DNA of 64,000 bases, taken from the NCBI RefSeq assembly GCF_014207955.1, contig NZ_JACHLK010000001.1, positions 124,001-188,000 of the forward strand, in the 5' to 3' direction. The notes beneath the pieces were generated by a model. The model had not been told where the DNA came from. It worked only from the letters and a program-made list of their open reading frames with translations, and did no database searches. The position numbers were made by a program, and so were the translations under genes. Shown here piece by piece: positions 57,039 through 64,000 of this stretch (position 1 is the stretch's first letter; every line of letters starts with the position of its first letter). The stretch comes from Acidovorax soli (GTDB taxonomy: Bacteria > Pseudomonadota > Gammaproteobacteria > Burkholderiales > Burkholderiaceae_C).

Positions 57039-58013
57039 TCACTTTTTCGGAATTCCCGCCATTTCCACCAGTCGTCCCCAGCGCTTGATCTCTTCGTGCA
57101 CGAAATCTCGCAACTCTTTGGCCGACATCGGCATGGGCGCCATGGCCATCTTCTGAATGGCGGCCTTGGTCTCCGTTCTTGCCAGGCTTTTGGAGACTTC
57201 GGTGTTGAGCCTGCGCACGATGTCCGGATCGGTGCCCGCGGGCGCAAAGAGAGCGGCCCATGTCACGACATGCACGTCCGGGTAGCCCGCCTCTCCCATC
57301 GTCGGGACATCCGGCAGCGAGGGATGGCGCTGGACATCGGTAACAGCCAGCACTTTCAACTGGCCACTTTGAACAAATCCCATCGAGGAAAACGGATCGA
57401 CCAGAAGTGCATCAATCTGCCCGCCCACCAGGTCGGTCAGGGCCTGCGGCGTACCCCGGTAGGGCACATGGGTGATCTCCAGTCCGGCCTTGGACTGCAG
57501 CAGTGCCGCGGCGATCTGGCTGGATGTGTTGCCGCTGCCGAAGCTCAATGGGCTGCTGCCGGAGCGAGCCTTGGCCGTGCGCACAAAGCTGGCTACATCT
57601 GAAGCGGGAAAGTCACGCCGAACGAGCAGAGTCAATGGGATGCGAATAAGCCCTGCCACCGCATCGAAGTCCTTCTCAGGGTCGTAGCCGAGCTTGGCAT
57701 AGAGCGTCTTGTTCACCGCATGGGCAGAATTGGTGCTCATGAACAGGGTGTAGCCGTCTGGTGCTGCACGCTTGGCATTCATAGCCGCAATGTTGCCGTC
57801 TGCGCCTGCCTGATTTTCAATCACGATCGGCTGACCGAGTCCCTTGCGCAGGTCCTCCGCAATCACCCGGGCTGTCCCGTCCGTGGCACTGCCCGCAGGG
57901 AACGGCAGGATCAGCTTGATGGGCTTGTTGGGGTAGGCCTGGGCGAGGCACACGCCGGGAAGCATCGCCAACCCGGCAATCGCCGACAACAGTCGGCGTC
58001 GAAATGTCTTCAT
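57039..58013 (-). CDS. Bug/TctC-family periplasmic substrate-binding protein (3)
   Basis: This 324 aa protein has a signal peptide ending PGVCLAQA near residue 26. Bug elements: IKLILPFPAGSATDGTARVI, PIVIENQAGADGNIAAM and DGYTLFMSTNSAHAVN. It starts 3 bp after the DUF2889 stop, so the two are cotranscribed. It is the third of four orphan Bug receptors in the window. Binding of a carboxylate is expected. Confidence 0.92.
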   Translation of the reverse strand: MKTFRRRLLSAIAGLAMLPGVCLAQAYPNKPIKLILPFPAGSATDGTARVIAEDLRKGLGQPIVIENQAGADGNIAAMNAKRAAPDGYTLFMSTNSAHAVNKTLYAKLGYDPEKDFDAVAGLIRIPLTLLVRRDFPASDVASFVRTAKARSGSSPLSFGSGNTSSQIAAALLQSKAGLEITHVPYRGTPQALTDLVGGQIDALLVDPFSSMGFVQSGQLKVLAVTDVQRHPSLPDVPTMGEAGYPDVHVVTWAALFAPAGTDPDIVRRLNTEVSKSLARTETKAAIQKMAMAPMPMSAKELRDFVHEEIKRWGRLVEMAGIPKK

Positions 58014-58016
58014 CCT

Positions 58017-58571
58017 TCAGTCTCCTTTTTTATAGTGCTCGGGCCAGTGCATGCGCACCAGGTCTCGGGACTCGCCATACGCATAGCAGCTGTCGATCTT
58101 CAGCGGGCGGCCATTGGCGTCCACGCGCTCGGCCCGCCCCCGGTTGAACTGGCTGAGTGACTGGAACGCAGTTGTCGCCATTGGTATCAGCAGCTCCATC
58201 AGATGGGTGCAGCTGCGCGCGCCGCCCAATCGGCTGCGCACCTCCTTGCTCCAGCCGCTGGTCATGCGCAGGCCAATCAATGACTGCAGCGCTCGCCCCC
58301 CCTCGGGGCATTGCTCGTACGGCGCTGCTTCAGTGAACGTCTCGACGCCATGGATGCAAAGCTCGGTGTCGAACACCAGGCGCACCCCCATGTCGTGGAT
58401 GGGCTCGCCGGCCGCAACCTCTTTGCCGCCGCGCCATGGAACGAACTCATGCGGCTTTCGGTCGGTCACCCTTCCTTCGAGCTCGTAAAGCCCGTCGCTG
58501 CGTTTCCAACTGCGCATGTCGATGCGGCGAAAATGCAGTTCCTCCTCGCGCGTCGCATGGGGATGGATCAT
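58017..58571 (-). CDS. DUF2889 protein
   Basis: This 184 aa protein has the DUF2889 signature: HFRRIDMRSWKRSDGLYELEGRVTD at the start, then DMGVRLVFDTELCIHGVETFTEAAPYEQCP, and the highly conserved GWSKEVRSRLGGARSCTHLMELL with its Cys/His pair. Function of the family is not known. Members often sit inside CoA-ester or aromatic catabolic operons, as here between an enoyl-CoA hydratase and a Bug receptor. A role in processing a CoA intermediate is inferred from context only. No signal peptide. Confidence 0.85.
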   Translation of the reverse strand: MIHPHATREEELHFRRIDMRSWKRSDGLYELEGRVTDRKPHEFVPWRGGKEVAAGEPIHDMGVRLVFDTELCIHGVETFTEAAPYEQCPEGGRALQSLIGLRMTSGWSKEVRSRLGGARSCTHLMELLIPMATTAFQSLSQFNRGRAERVDANGRPLKIDSCYAYGESRDLVRMHWPEHYKKGD

Positions 58572-58585
58572 GGCCAGGATCTCCT

Positions 58586-59377
58586 TCAGCTGAACTGCGG
58601 CGCACGCTTCTCCAGGAACGCATTGACCGCTTCGCTGTGGTCCGGCGTCTTGTGACAGACCGCCTGGAACACTGCCGAGAGCTCCAGAACCGTGTCCAGC
58701 CGGGAGTGGATGGCCTCGCGCATCAGGCGCTTGGTCAACCGGATGCTGTGGGCCGCATTGGCAGCGATGCGGCCTGCCAGCTCACGTGCAGCCGGCAGAA
58801 GGTCATCATGTGGGACCAGGCGAGAGACCAGGTTCCACTCCAGTGCCTGCTGGGCTCCAATCGTGTCGCCCGTGAATGACATCTCGGCCGCCCTGGACAT
58901 ACCAATGATTCGCGGCAGCAGCCAGGCGCCGCCGTCGCCTGGGATGATTCCCAGCTTGACGAAGCTCTCAGCAAACTTGGCCTTCTCGGAGGCAATGCGG
59001 ATGTCGCACATGCAGGCCAGGTCCAGGCCCGCACCGATGGCATGCCCATTGACCGCTGCAATCACCGGTACCTCCAGATTGAAGAGCGAGAGGGCGAGGC
59101 GCTGGATGCCGCGCCGATAGTCCTGGCGGATGTCCATCTCGCTCACTTCCGGAGACGCCTGGCGCTTCATGTCGTTGATGTTCCCGCCGGCACAGAACGA
59201 GGGACCATTTCCGGTCAGGATCACGCAACGCACGCTTCGGTCGTCATGGATGCGGTCGATCGCGGCAAGGAACTCCGGTATTGCGCTGTTGCCGGTCAAT
59301 GGGTTGCGTTGCTCGGGCTGGTTCATCGTCAACGTGACAACGGCGCCATCTTGTTCGTAGATCAGGAAGTCGGACAT
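58586..59377 (-). CDS. Enoyl-CoA hydratase/isomerase family protein
   Basis: This 263 aa protein starts at ATG 59377 (MSDFLIYEQDG); a TTG at 59389 is possible but less likely. The crotonase fold shows oxyanion loops GPSFCAGGNINDM and VNGHAIGAGLDLACMCDIRI, and the active region AKFAESFVKLGIIPGDGGAW. The first of the two usual acids corresponds to Glu in AESF. PGDGG carries Asp where Gly is usual and could move the second acid. It hydrates or isomerises unsaturated CoA esters. It starts 8 bp after the alcohol dehydrogenase stop. Confidence 0.92.
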   Translation of the reverse strand: MSDFLIYEQDGAVVTLTMNQPEQRNPLTGNSAIPEFLAAIDRIHDDRSVRCVILTGNGPSFCAGGNINDMKRQASPEVSEMDIRQDYRRGIQRLALSLFNLEVPVIAAVNGHAIGAGLDLACMCDIRIASEKAKFAESFVKLGIIPGDGGAWLLPRIIGMSRAAEMSFTGDTIGAQQALEWNLVSRLVPHDDLLPAARELAGRIAANAAHSIRLTKRLMREAIHSRLDTVLELSAVFQAVCHKTPDHSEAVNAFLEKRAPQFS

Positions 59378-59385
59378 AGGTGTAC

Positions 59386-60426
59386 TCAAAGTGTGGTGTT
59401 GTCGATCACGAAGCGGAATCTCACATTGCCCGCCAGCAGCCTTCGATAGGCATCGTCGATTCCGTCCGCGTGGATGACTTCCACCTCGGCGGAGATGCCA
59501 TGCTCAGCGCAGAAGTCCAACATCTCCTGTGTCTCGGCGATGCCCCCACTGCGCGTGCCCGCGATGGACCGTCGGTTGGTGAGCAAGGTCGTGGCGGAGA
59601 TGCTCAGCGGCTGGGCCGGAACTGCCAGGTTGACGTAGACGCCATCGCGGGCGAGCAGGCCCAGGTAGCGGTCCAGGCCGACATAGATCGGGACGGTGGA
59701 AATGACGAGGTCAAAGGCGCTGTCAAGGGACGTGAAGGTCTCCGGCTCAGTGCTCAAGCGAAAATCCTCGGCACCCAGGCGCAGCGCGTCGTCGCGTTTC
59801 TCGGGCGAAAGGTCCAGCACCGTCGTCTGCGCGCCCATCGCTTTCGCCATCTGCACCCCGACATGGCCCAATCCGCCAAATCCGATGATTGCGACCTTGC
59901 TCCCGGGCCCAGCCTTCCAGTGGCGAAGGGGGGAGTACATGGTGATGCCGGCACACAGCAGCGGCGCGGCGTTCGCAAGCGCCACACTCTCAGGGATACG
60001 GACAACAAATCGTTCGTCGACCACGATGTGCTGGCTGTAGCCACCATCGGTTCGCTTCCCATCGCGCCCGATGGAGTTGTAGGTCAATGTGCGGCCGCCA
60101 CTGCAATACTGCTCCAGGCCAGCCAGGCAGTTCTCGCACTTCCCGCAGGCATCGACCATGTTGCCCACTCCGACCCGATCTCCAACCTTCAACCGAGAAA
60201 CCTCAGCACCCACAGCAGATACCGTTCCGGAAATTTCATGACCAGGTACGATGGGATAGACGGTCTTGCCACGCAGGCTGCGCGCATGCTCAACGTCTGA
60301 ATGGCAGATGCCCGCGTAGGCAATGTCAATCAGCACATCGCGAGGACCGGGATCTCTGCGCTCGATGGTGGTGCGAACAAAGGGTTCTTCTGGACCGAAC
60401 GTGCAGCATGCCCTTGAGACGATCAT
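59386..60426 (-). CDS. Zinc-dependent alcohol dehydrogenase (YahK/CAD type)
   Basis: This 346 aa protein has catalytic zinc ligands in AGICHSDVEH and VPGHEISG, structural zinc in ACGKCENCLAGLEQYC, and an NADP-type site IIGFGGLGHVGVQMAKAMGA. This matches the cinnamyl-alcohol-dehydrogenase-like YahK group, which reduces many aldehydes with NADPH. It lies between an upstream Bug gene (43 bp) and the enoyl-CoA hydratase. Confidence 0.93.
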   Translation of the reverse strand: MIVSRACCTFGPEEPFVRTTIERRDPGPRDVLIDIAYAGICHSDVEHARSLRGKTVYPIVPGHEISGTVSAVGAEVSRLKVGDRVGVGNMVDACGKCENCLAGLEQYCSGGRTLTYNSIGRDGKRTDGGYSQHIVVDERFVVRIPESVALANAAPLLCAGITMYSPLRHWKAGPGSKVAIIGFGGLGHVGVQMAKAMGAQTTVLDLSPEKRDDALRLGAEDFRLSTEPETFTSLDSAFDLVISTVPIYVGLDRYLGLLARDGVYVNLAVPAQPLSISATTLLTNRRSIAGTRSGGIAETQEMLDFCAEHGISAEVEVIHADGIDDAYRRLLAGNVRFRFVIDNTTL

Positions 60427-60469
60427 GGAGTGCTCCGCGCGCGTCGGCGATCAAATTGGATGCTGCGCA

Positions 60470-61429
60470 TCACTCGGGCTGGATCTTCGCGGCCTGCGCC
60501 AACTTCACCCATCGCGCCGTTTCGGACTCGATGAAGCCCTTGAGCTCATCGGGCCCCATGATCAAAGGGGTAGTGCCATGGTTGGAGTATTTGTCGACCA
60601 GGTCACGCTGCTTCTGCGCCTGCATGACTGCATTGCTGACGCGCAGCACCAATTCGCGCGACATGCCCGGCGGGCCAATCAGCGCGTTCCAAGAGGGGAA
60701 GTCAAAGCCCGCCAGTGTTTCCGAGATTGCTGGCCAGTCTGGAGTGGTCGGGTTGCGTTTGAGCGATGTGACAGCCAGGGCTCGCAGTTGGCCCGCCTTG
60801 GCCTGCGACTGCGCGTTCCCTGGGTCGGTAAGCGTAGCGTCCAGCACGCCACCAATCACATCGGTGATAGTGGCTGGACTTCCGCGATAGGGCACCGGTA
60901 GCAGTTCGATGCCCGCAAGCTTGTTCATGGTGGCGATCTGCGTTTGCACCGCCGTGGTCGAGTATCCGACGCCTACCTTTCCTGGCCGCGCCTTCGCGTA
61001 AGCAATGAAGTCCGCGAAGGTCTTGATGGGTGAGTCTGCCTTGACCATCAAGACGTGGTTCGTCAGGCTCACCCCGGCAATCGGCGTGAGGTCCTTGCGA
61101 GGGTCGTAGCCCATGCTCTTGACGAAGGCCACGTTGGCTGCCAGCGGCGAGTTGGAGCCACACAGGAGCGTATTGCCGTCCGGAGCAGAGCGCAACACGT
61201 CCAACGTGCCGATACCTCCGTTGCCACCGGGCTTGTTGTCGATGTAGTAGTTCTGCCCATTGATCGCGCCGACCATGGGCATGAGGACGCGTGTCGCATA
61301 GTCGTTCGAGCTGCCTGCAGGAAGCGGGACGACCACACGCACACCCCGCTGGGTTGCCTGGGACCATGCGAGCTCGGCGGGGAGCGCCAGCGCCAAGCCC
61401 AGCGCCTTGATGAAACCACGTTTTTCCAT
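60470..61429 (-). CDS. Bug/TctC-family periplasmic substrate-binding protein (4)
   Basis: This 319 aa protein has a short signal peptide ending PAELAWSQA near residue 25. Bug elements: VRVVVPLPAGSSNDYATRVL, NYYIDNKPGGNGGIG and DGNTLLCGSNSPLAAN. It starts 49 bp after the ALDH stop. It is the fourth orphan Bug receptor; the four are clearly different in sequence, so they probably bind different ligands or arose at different times. Confidence 0.9.
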   Translation of the reverse strand: MEKRGFIKALGLALALPAELAWSQATQRGVRVVVPLPAGSSNDYATRVLMPMVGAINGQNYYIDNKPGGNGGIGTLDVLRSAPDGNTLLCGSNSPLAANVAFVKSMGYDPRKDLTPIAGVSLTNHVLMVKADSPIKTFADFIAYAKARPGKVGVGYSTTAVQTQIATMNKLAGIELLPVPYRGSPATITDVIGGVLDATLTDPGNAQSQAKAGQLRALAVTSLKRNPTTPDWPAISETLAGFDFPSWNALIGPPGMSRELVLRVSNAVMQAQKQRDLVDKYSNHGTTPLIMGPDELKGFIESETARWVKLAQAAKIQPE

Positions 61430-61478
61430 TTTGCTTGTCTCCGTTTATTTCTACTGTTGTGCCCACCAGTCAGTGGGC

Positions 61479-62906
61479 TCATCCAAGGATCGACTTGTAT
61501 TCCATGAATTCCTCGATGCCGAAGCGCCCCCATTCACGGCCGACGCCTGACAGCTTGAAGCCGCCGTGGGTGCCACGCTTGTCAAGCGGGGCCCCGTTGA
61601 TACGGACGCGCCCCACCCGCAGGCGGGACGCAATGCGACGCGCGCGCTCTGCATCCTTGCACCAGACCCCGCCAGCCAGGCCGTACTGAGAGTCGTTGGC
61701 AATGCGGATCGCATCCTCCTCATCGTCGAAGGGGATGATCACGACCACAGGGCCGAAGATCTCCTCGCGCGCGATGCGGCTGTTGTTGTCGCCCGAGAAG
61801 ATGGTCGGGCGTACATACCAACCGCTTGGCAGATGGTCCGGAGCTTCGGGACCGCCCGTGAGCATCCGCACGCCGTCTTCCTGGGCTGAGCGGATGAAGT
61901 CCCGCACGCGGTCACGCGCCGCCGAGGTGGAGACTGGGCCGAGCGTTGTGGCCTCGTTCAACGGATCGCCAACAACGTAGCTCTCAGCCTTCTGTACCGC
62001 CAGTTGCTCCGCCTCTTGCAGACGCTCCCGCGGTACCAGCATGCGAGTCAGTCCTCCGCAAACTTGGCCCGTGTTGCGCAGCGCATCCTGGATTCCATCC
62101 GCGACCGCGCGCTCGAAGTCCGAATCGGCCAGGATGATGTTGGGCGACTTCCCGCCAAGTTCCAGATGGACTCGCTTGATCGACTCGGAGGCAACCTGCA
62201 TCACGCGGCGTCCGGATCGAACCGAGCCCGTCACGGACACCATGTCGACCAGCGGGTGTGCTGCAATTGCCTCGCCGACTTCAGGCCCAGTACCGCACAC
62301 CAGATTGAACACGCCACGCGGCAATCCGGCCTCAGCGCACAGCTCGGCGAACATGAAGGCTGTGAGGGGTGCCACCTCCGACGGCTTCAGTACCACGGTG
62401 CAGCCAGCTGCAATGGCTGCCCCTGCCTTGGAAATGACAGAGCGCAGTGGTGCGTTCCATGCAGTGATGGCCCCCACCACCCCGGAGGGCTCGCGTCGCA
62501 CGTTGGTGTTGCCTACGCTCTCCACCCATTCGATCTGGGAAAGCGACTCCGCGATGATGTCGAGCTCCTCCACGGCCCCCAGAGTCTGCGACCTGCGCAA
62601 GGCCGTGATCGGATAGCCCAGCTCGCTCACCAGCACTTGGGTGATCTCTTCAGAGCGTGCCTCCGTCAGGCGTGCCAGCTTGTTGAAGATTGCGATGCGC
62701 TCTTGCACAGACGTCCGGGACCATTCCGAGAATGCGCGCACCGCCGCCTGCACCGCAAGCTCCACGTCTTGAGCCGTCCCACGAGGCACCGTCGCGATAG
62801 GCTGCTCCGTCGCTGGATTGATGACAGTCAGGACATCACGCCCAGCTGAGGCGACCCACTCACCATCGATGTAGATCTTGTTTCGTTCGATCATCTTGCT
62901 CACCAT
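61479..62906 (-). CDS. NAD-dependent aldehyde dehydrogenase (2)
   Basis: This 475 aa protein starts at ATG 62906 and overlaps the stop of the iron-type alcohol dehydrogenase by 7 bp; a second ATG at 62894 would remove the overlap. Motifs: GAITAWNAPLRSVI, HLELGGKSPNIIL with the general-base Glu and LRNTGQVCGGLTRMLV with the nucleophilic Cys. Slightly short for the family but complete. It probably oxidises the aldehyde made by the overlapping dehydrogenase. Confidence 0.93.
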   Translation of the reverse strand: MVSKMIERNKIYIDGEWVASAGRDVLTVINPATEQPIATVPRGTAQDVELAVQAAVRAFSEWSRTSVQERIAIFNKLARLTEARSEEITQVLVSELGYPITALRRSQTLGAVEELDIIAESLSQIEWVESVGNTNVRREPSGVVGAITAWNAPLRSVISKAGAAIAAGCTVVLKPSEVAPLTAFMFAELCAEAGLPRGVFNLVCGTGPEVGEAIAAHPLVDMVSVTGSVRSGRRVMQVASESIKRVHLELGGKSPNIILADSDFERAVADGIQDALRNTGQVCGGLTRMLVPRERLQEAEQLAVQKAESYVVGDPLNEATTLGPVSTSAARDRVRDFIRSAQEDGVRMLTGGPEAPDHLPSGWYVRPTIFSGDNNSRIAREEIFGPVVVIIPFDDEEDAIRIANDSQYGLAGGVWCKDAERARRIASRLRVGRVRINGAPLDKRGTHGGFKLSGVGREWGRFGIEEFMEYKSILG

Positions 62907-64000
62907 GCCTCTTCCAGAATTTGTTGTAGTTCGGCAGCACTGCGTACCGGTCGCGGATTGCCTCGCAGGAACCAGTCACCCATGCCGTGCTCAGCGATAT
63001 CCGCCAGGGCCTCTCGCGGCACCTTCACATCACGCAGGCGCTGCGGCACGCCGAGGTCGTTGAACAGGGAAGTGACTTTCTCGATGGTGCGTTGCAGATC
63101 TCCTTGTTCCTGCGAGTGCGGCGCATCAAGCGCGGCCGCGACATCTGCCATGCCCGCGGCTGCGGCTTCGGCGTTGAAGCGCAGCACGTGCGGTAGCACG
63201 ATGGCATTGACCGTGCCGTTCTCGATGTCATGCCGGGCGCCGATGGCGTGGCCCAGCACCGTGGTAATCCCAGCTGCAGTATGGTCCGTGCCCTGCCCAC
63301 AGAGGATGGCAGCCAGCACCAGTTGGCCACGCACCGCTGCGTCGTCGGTTTTTGCAGCTTGCGGCAGATACCTTCCGAGCAGACGAAGTGCCTGGATCAA
63401 TGCACCCTGGGCGAGTGCATCCTGCGAGCGCGATGTCAGGCCCTCGATAGCCATCGACAAGGTATTGATACTGGCGCTGGCTACCAGGCCGCGCGGCGCC
63501 GAGAGGATCATTTCGGGGTCGATGAACACGGACTGCGCACGCGTCTTGGGATCGAACATCGCCAAGCGCTGTCCGGAGGCCGGGTCGAACACCGCGCTGC
63601 CAGCCTTCACGGTGGCAGTGGTAGGCGTGGTGGGAACGATGAACTGAGGCAATTTGGGGGCCGACAGCTTGGGGCTGCGCAGGCTGCCGTCTGCCTCGGT
63701 CACGGTACACAGTTCGGAGACCGGCTTGCCCTCGGCCGCCAGGATGCTGGCAGCGCGCGCCGTCACGATGGCTGAGCCACCGCCGACTGCGATCACGGCG
63801 TCCGCTTCCAGGCGGCGCAGCAACTGGGCAGCATCTTCAACGGAGGCCACCGGGCTGTGCCCCAGCACCTCTCCATAGACACCCGCACAGCGCTCGCCCA
63901 GTGCCGCACGAACACGCTCAAACAAAGGACCTTTTGCCAGCCAGTCGCCGCAAACGACGACGGCACGCCGGCTCTTGATGCGGTCCAGCTCGCGGCCCAG
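62900..64000 (-). CDS. Iron-containing alcohol dehydrogenase/maleylacetate reductase-like (5' end cut)
   Basis: The frame is open to the window edge, giving 366 residues without the true start; only a few dozen N-terminal residues should be missing. The fold is that of group III dehydrogenases: AVIAVGGGSAIVTARA binds NAD, FIVPTTPTTATVKAGSAV is the GTTxT-type loop, and metal-binding His residues are in GITTVLGHAIGARHD and VLPHVLRFN. The late region GDWFLRGNPRPV fits. It could act as a primary alcohol dehydrogenase or a maleylacetate reductase-like enzyme. It is coupled to ALDH (2). Confidence 0.88.
   Translation of the reverse strand: MGRELDRIKSRRAVVVCGDWLAKGPLFERVRAALGERCAGVYGEVLGHSPVASVEDAAQLLRRLEADAVIAVGGGSAIVTARAASILAAEGKPVSELCTVTEADGSLRSPKLSAPKLPQFIVPTTPTTATVKAGSAVFDPASGQRLAMFDPKTRAQSVFIDPEMILSAPRGLVASASINTLSMAIEGLTSRSQDALAQGALIQALRLLGRYLPQAAKTDDAAVRGQLVLAAILCGQGTDHTAAGITTVLGHAIGARHDIENGTVNAIVLPHVLRFNAEAAAAGMADVAAALDAPHSQEQGDLQRTIEKVTSLFNDLGVPQRLRDVKVPREALADIAEHGMGDWFLRGNPRPVRSAAELQQILEEAW

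Overview
The window looks like the chromosome of a high-GC betaproteobacterium of the order Burkholderiales, most likely a Comamonadaceae member (Acidovorax/Comamonas/Variovorax-like). The evidence is the torF-like/glnK/amtB nitrogen operon, a short Burkholderiales-type H-NS protein, several stand-alone Bug/TctC periplasmic binding proteins and strongly GC-biased codon use. No rRNA, tRNA, CRISPR array, integrase or intact insertion sequence is visible. The genus is inferred.

1-6.55 kb is ordinary backbone: a ProQ/FinO-domain gene cut by the window edge, glcF and glcE (glycolate oxidase subunits), and a minus-strand operon TorF-like porin > glnK > amtB. That operon is preceded by a clear NtrC palindrome and a sigma-54 promoter. 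At 6357 the Mg-chelatase-like ATPase gene comM/yifB starts but is cut after codon 66, and no remainder is visible anywhere in the window. I take 6554/6555 as the left edge of a genomic island.

6.55-20.1 kb is accessory DNA. It holds an orphan 'mobile mystery protein A' regulator, two paralogous unknown genes around an XRE regulator with striking inverted-repeat operators, two Swiss-Army-Knife-type HAD proteins, an H-NS-like silencer, a metallophosphoesterase with altered motifs, a broken HAD hydrolase, an HNH-like zinc protein, a translationally coupled zinc-ribbon/DUF5710-exonuclease VII large/small operon, and a secreted NucA-type nuclease. Between them lies an AT-rich pair: a small 72-87 aa protein with a Leu-Ala-Gly-Gly site behind a structured leader, followed across an intrinsic terminator by a 759 aa protein with a C39/papain-like Cys-His-Asp signature. 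This pair is my leading candidate for an undescribed system.

20.1-38.4 kb is a redox/aldehyde-type metabolic block under three LysR regulators. It contains two aldo/keto reductases, a flavodoxin, cytochrome P460, a DUF4405 membrane protein, three mandelonitrile-lyase-like cupins, two CMD-family proteins, three alpha/beta hydrolases and a Tat-exported PaoABC-type molybdenum aldehyde oxidoreductase. Cupin and CMD domains recur together, which suggests one shared task such as handling reactive aldehydes or electrophiles (inference).

38.9-64 kb holds a leucine-rich-repeat protein, a porin, a small CMD protein and a gluconolactonase-like protein. Next comes an isolated AT-rich P-loop ATPase-nuclease fusion (a candidate defence gene). 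It is followed by a long catabolic region: alcohol and aldehyde dehydrogenases, acyl-CoA dehydrogenase, enoyl-CoA hydratase, SDR, GST, DUF2889, an iron-type alcohol dehydrogenase, IclR and LysR regulators, and four Bug/TctC receptors without any TctA/TctB partner. The gene set fits alcohol > aldehyde > acid > CoA-thioester breakdown of an aromatic or alkyl compound; the substrate cannot be read from sequence.
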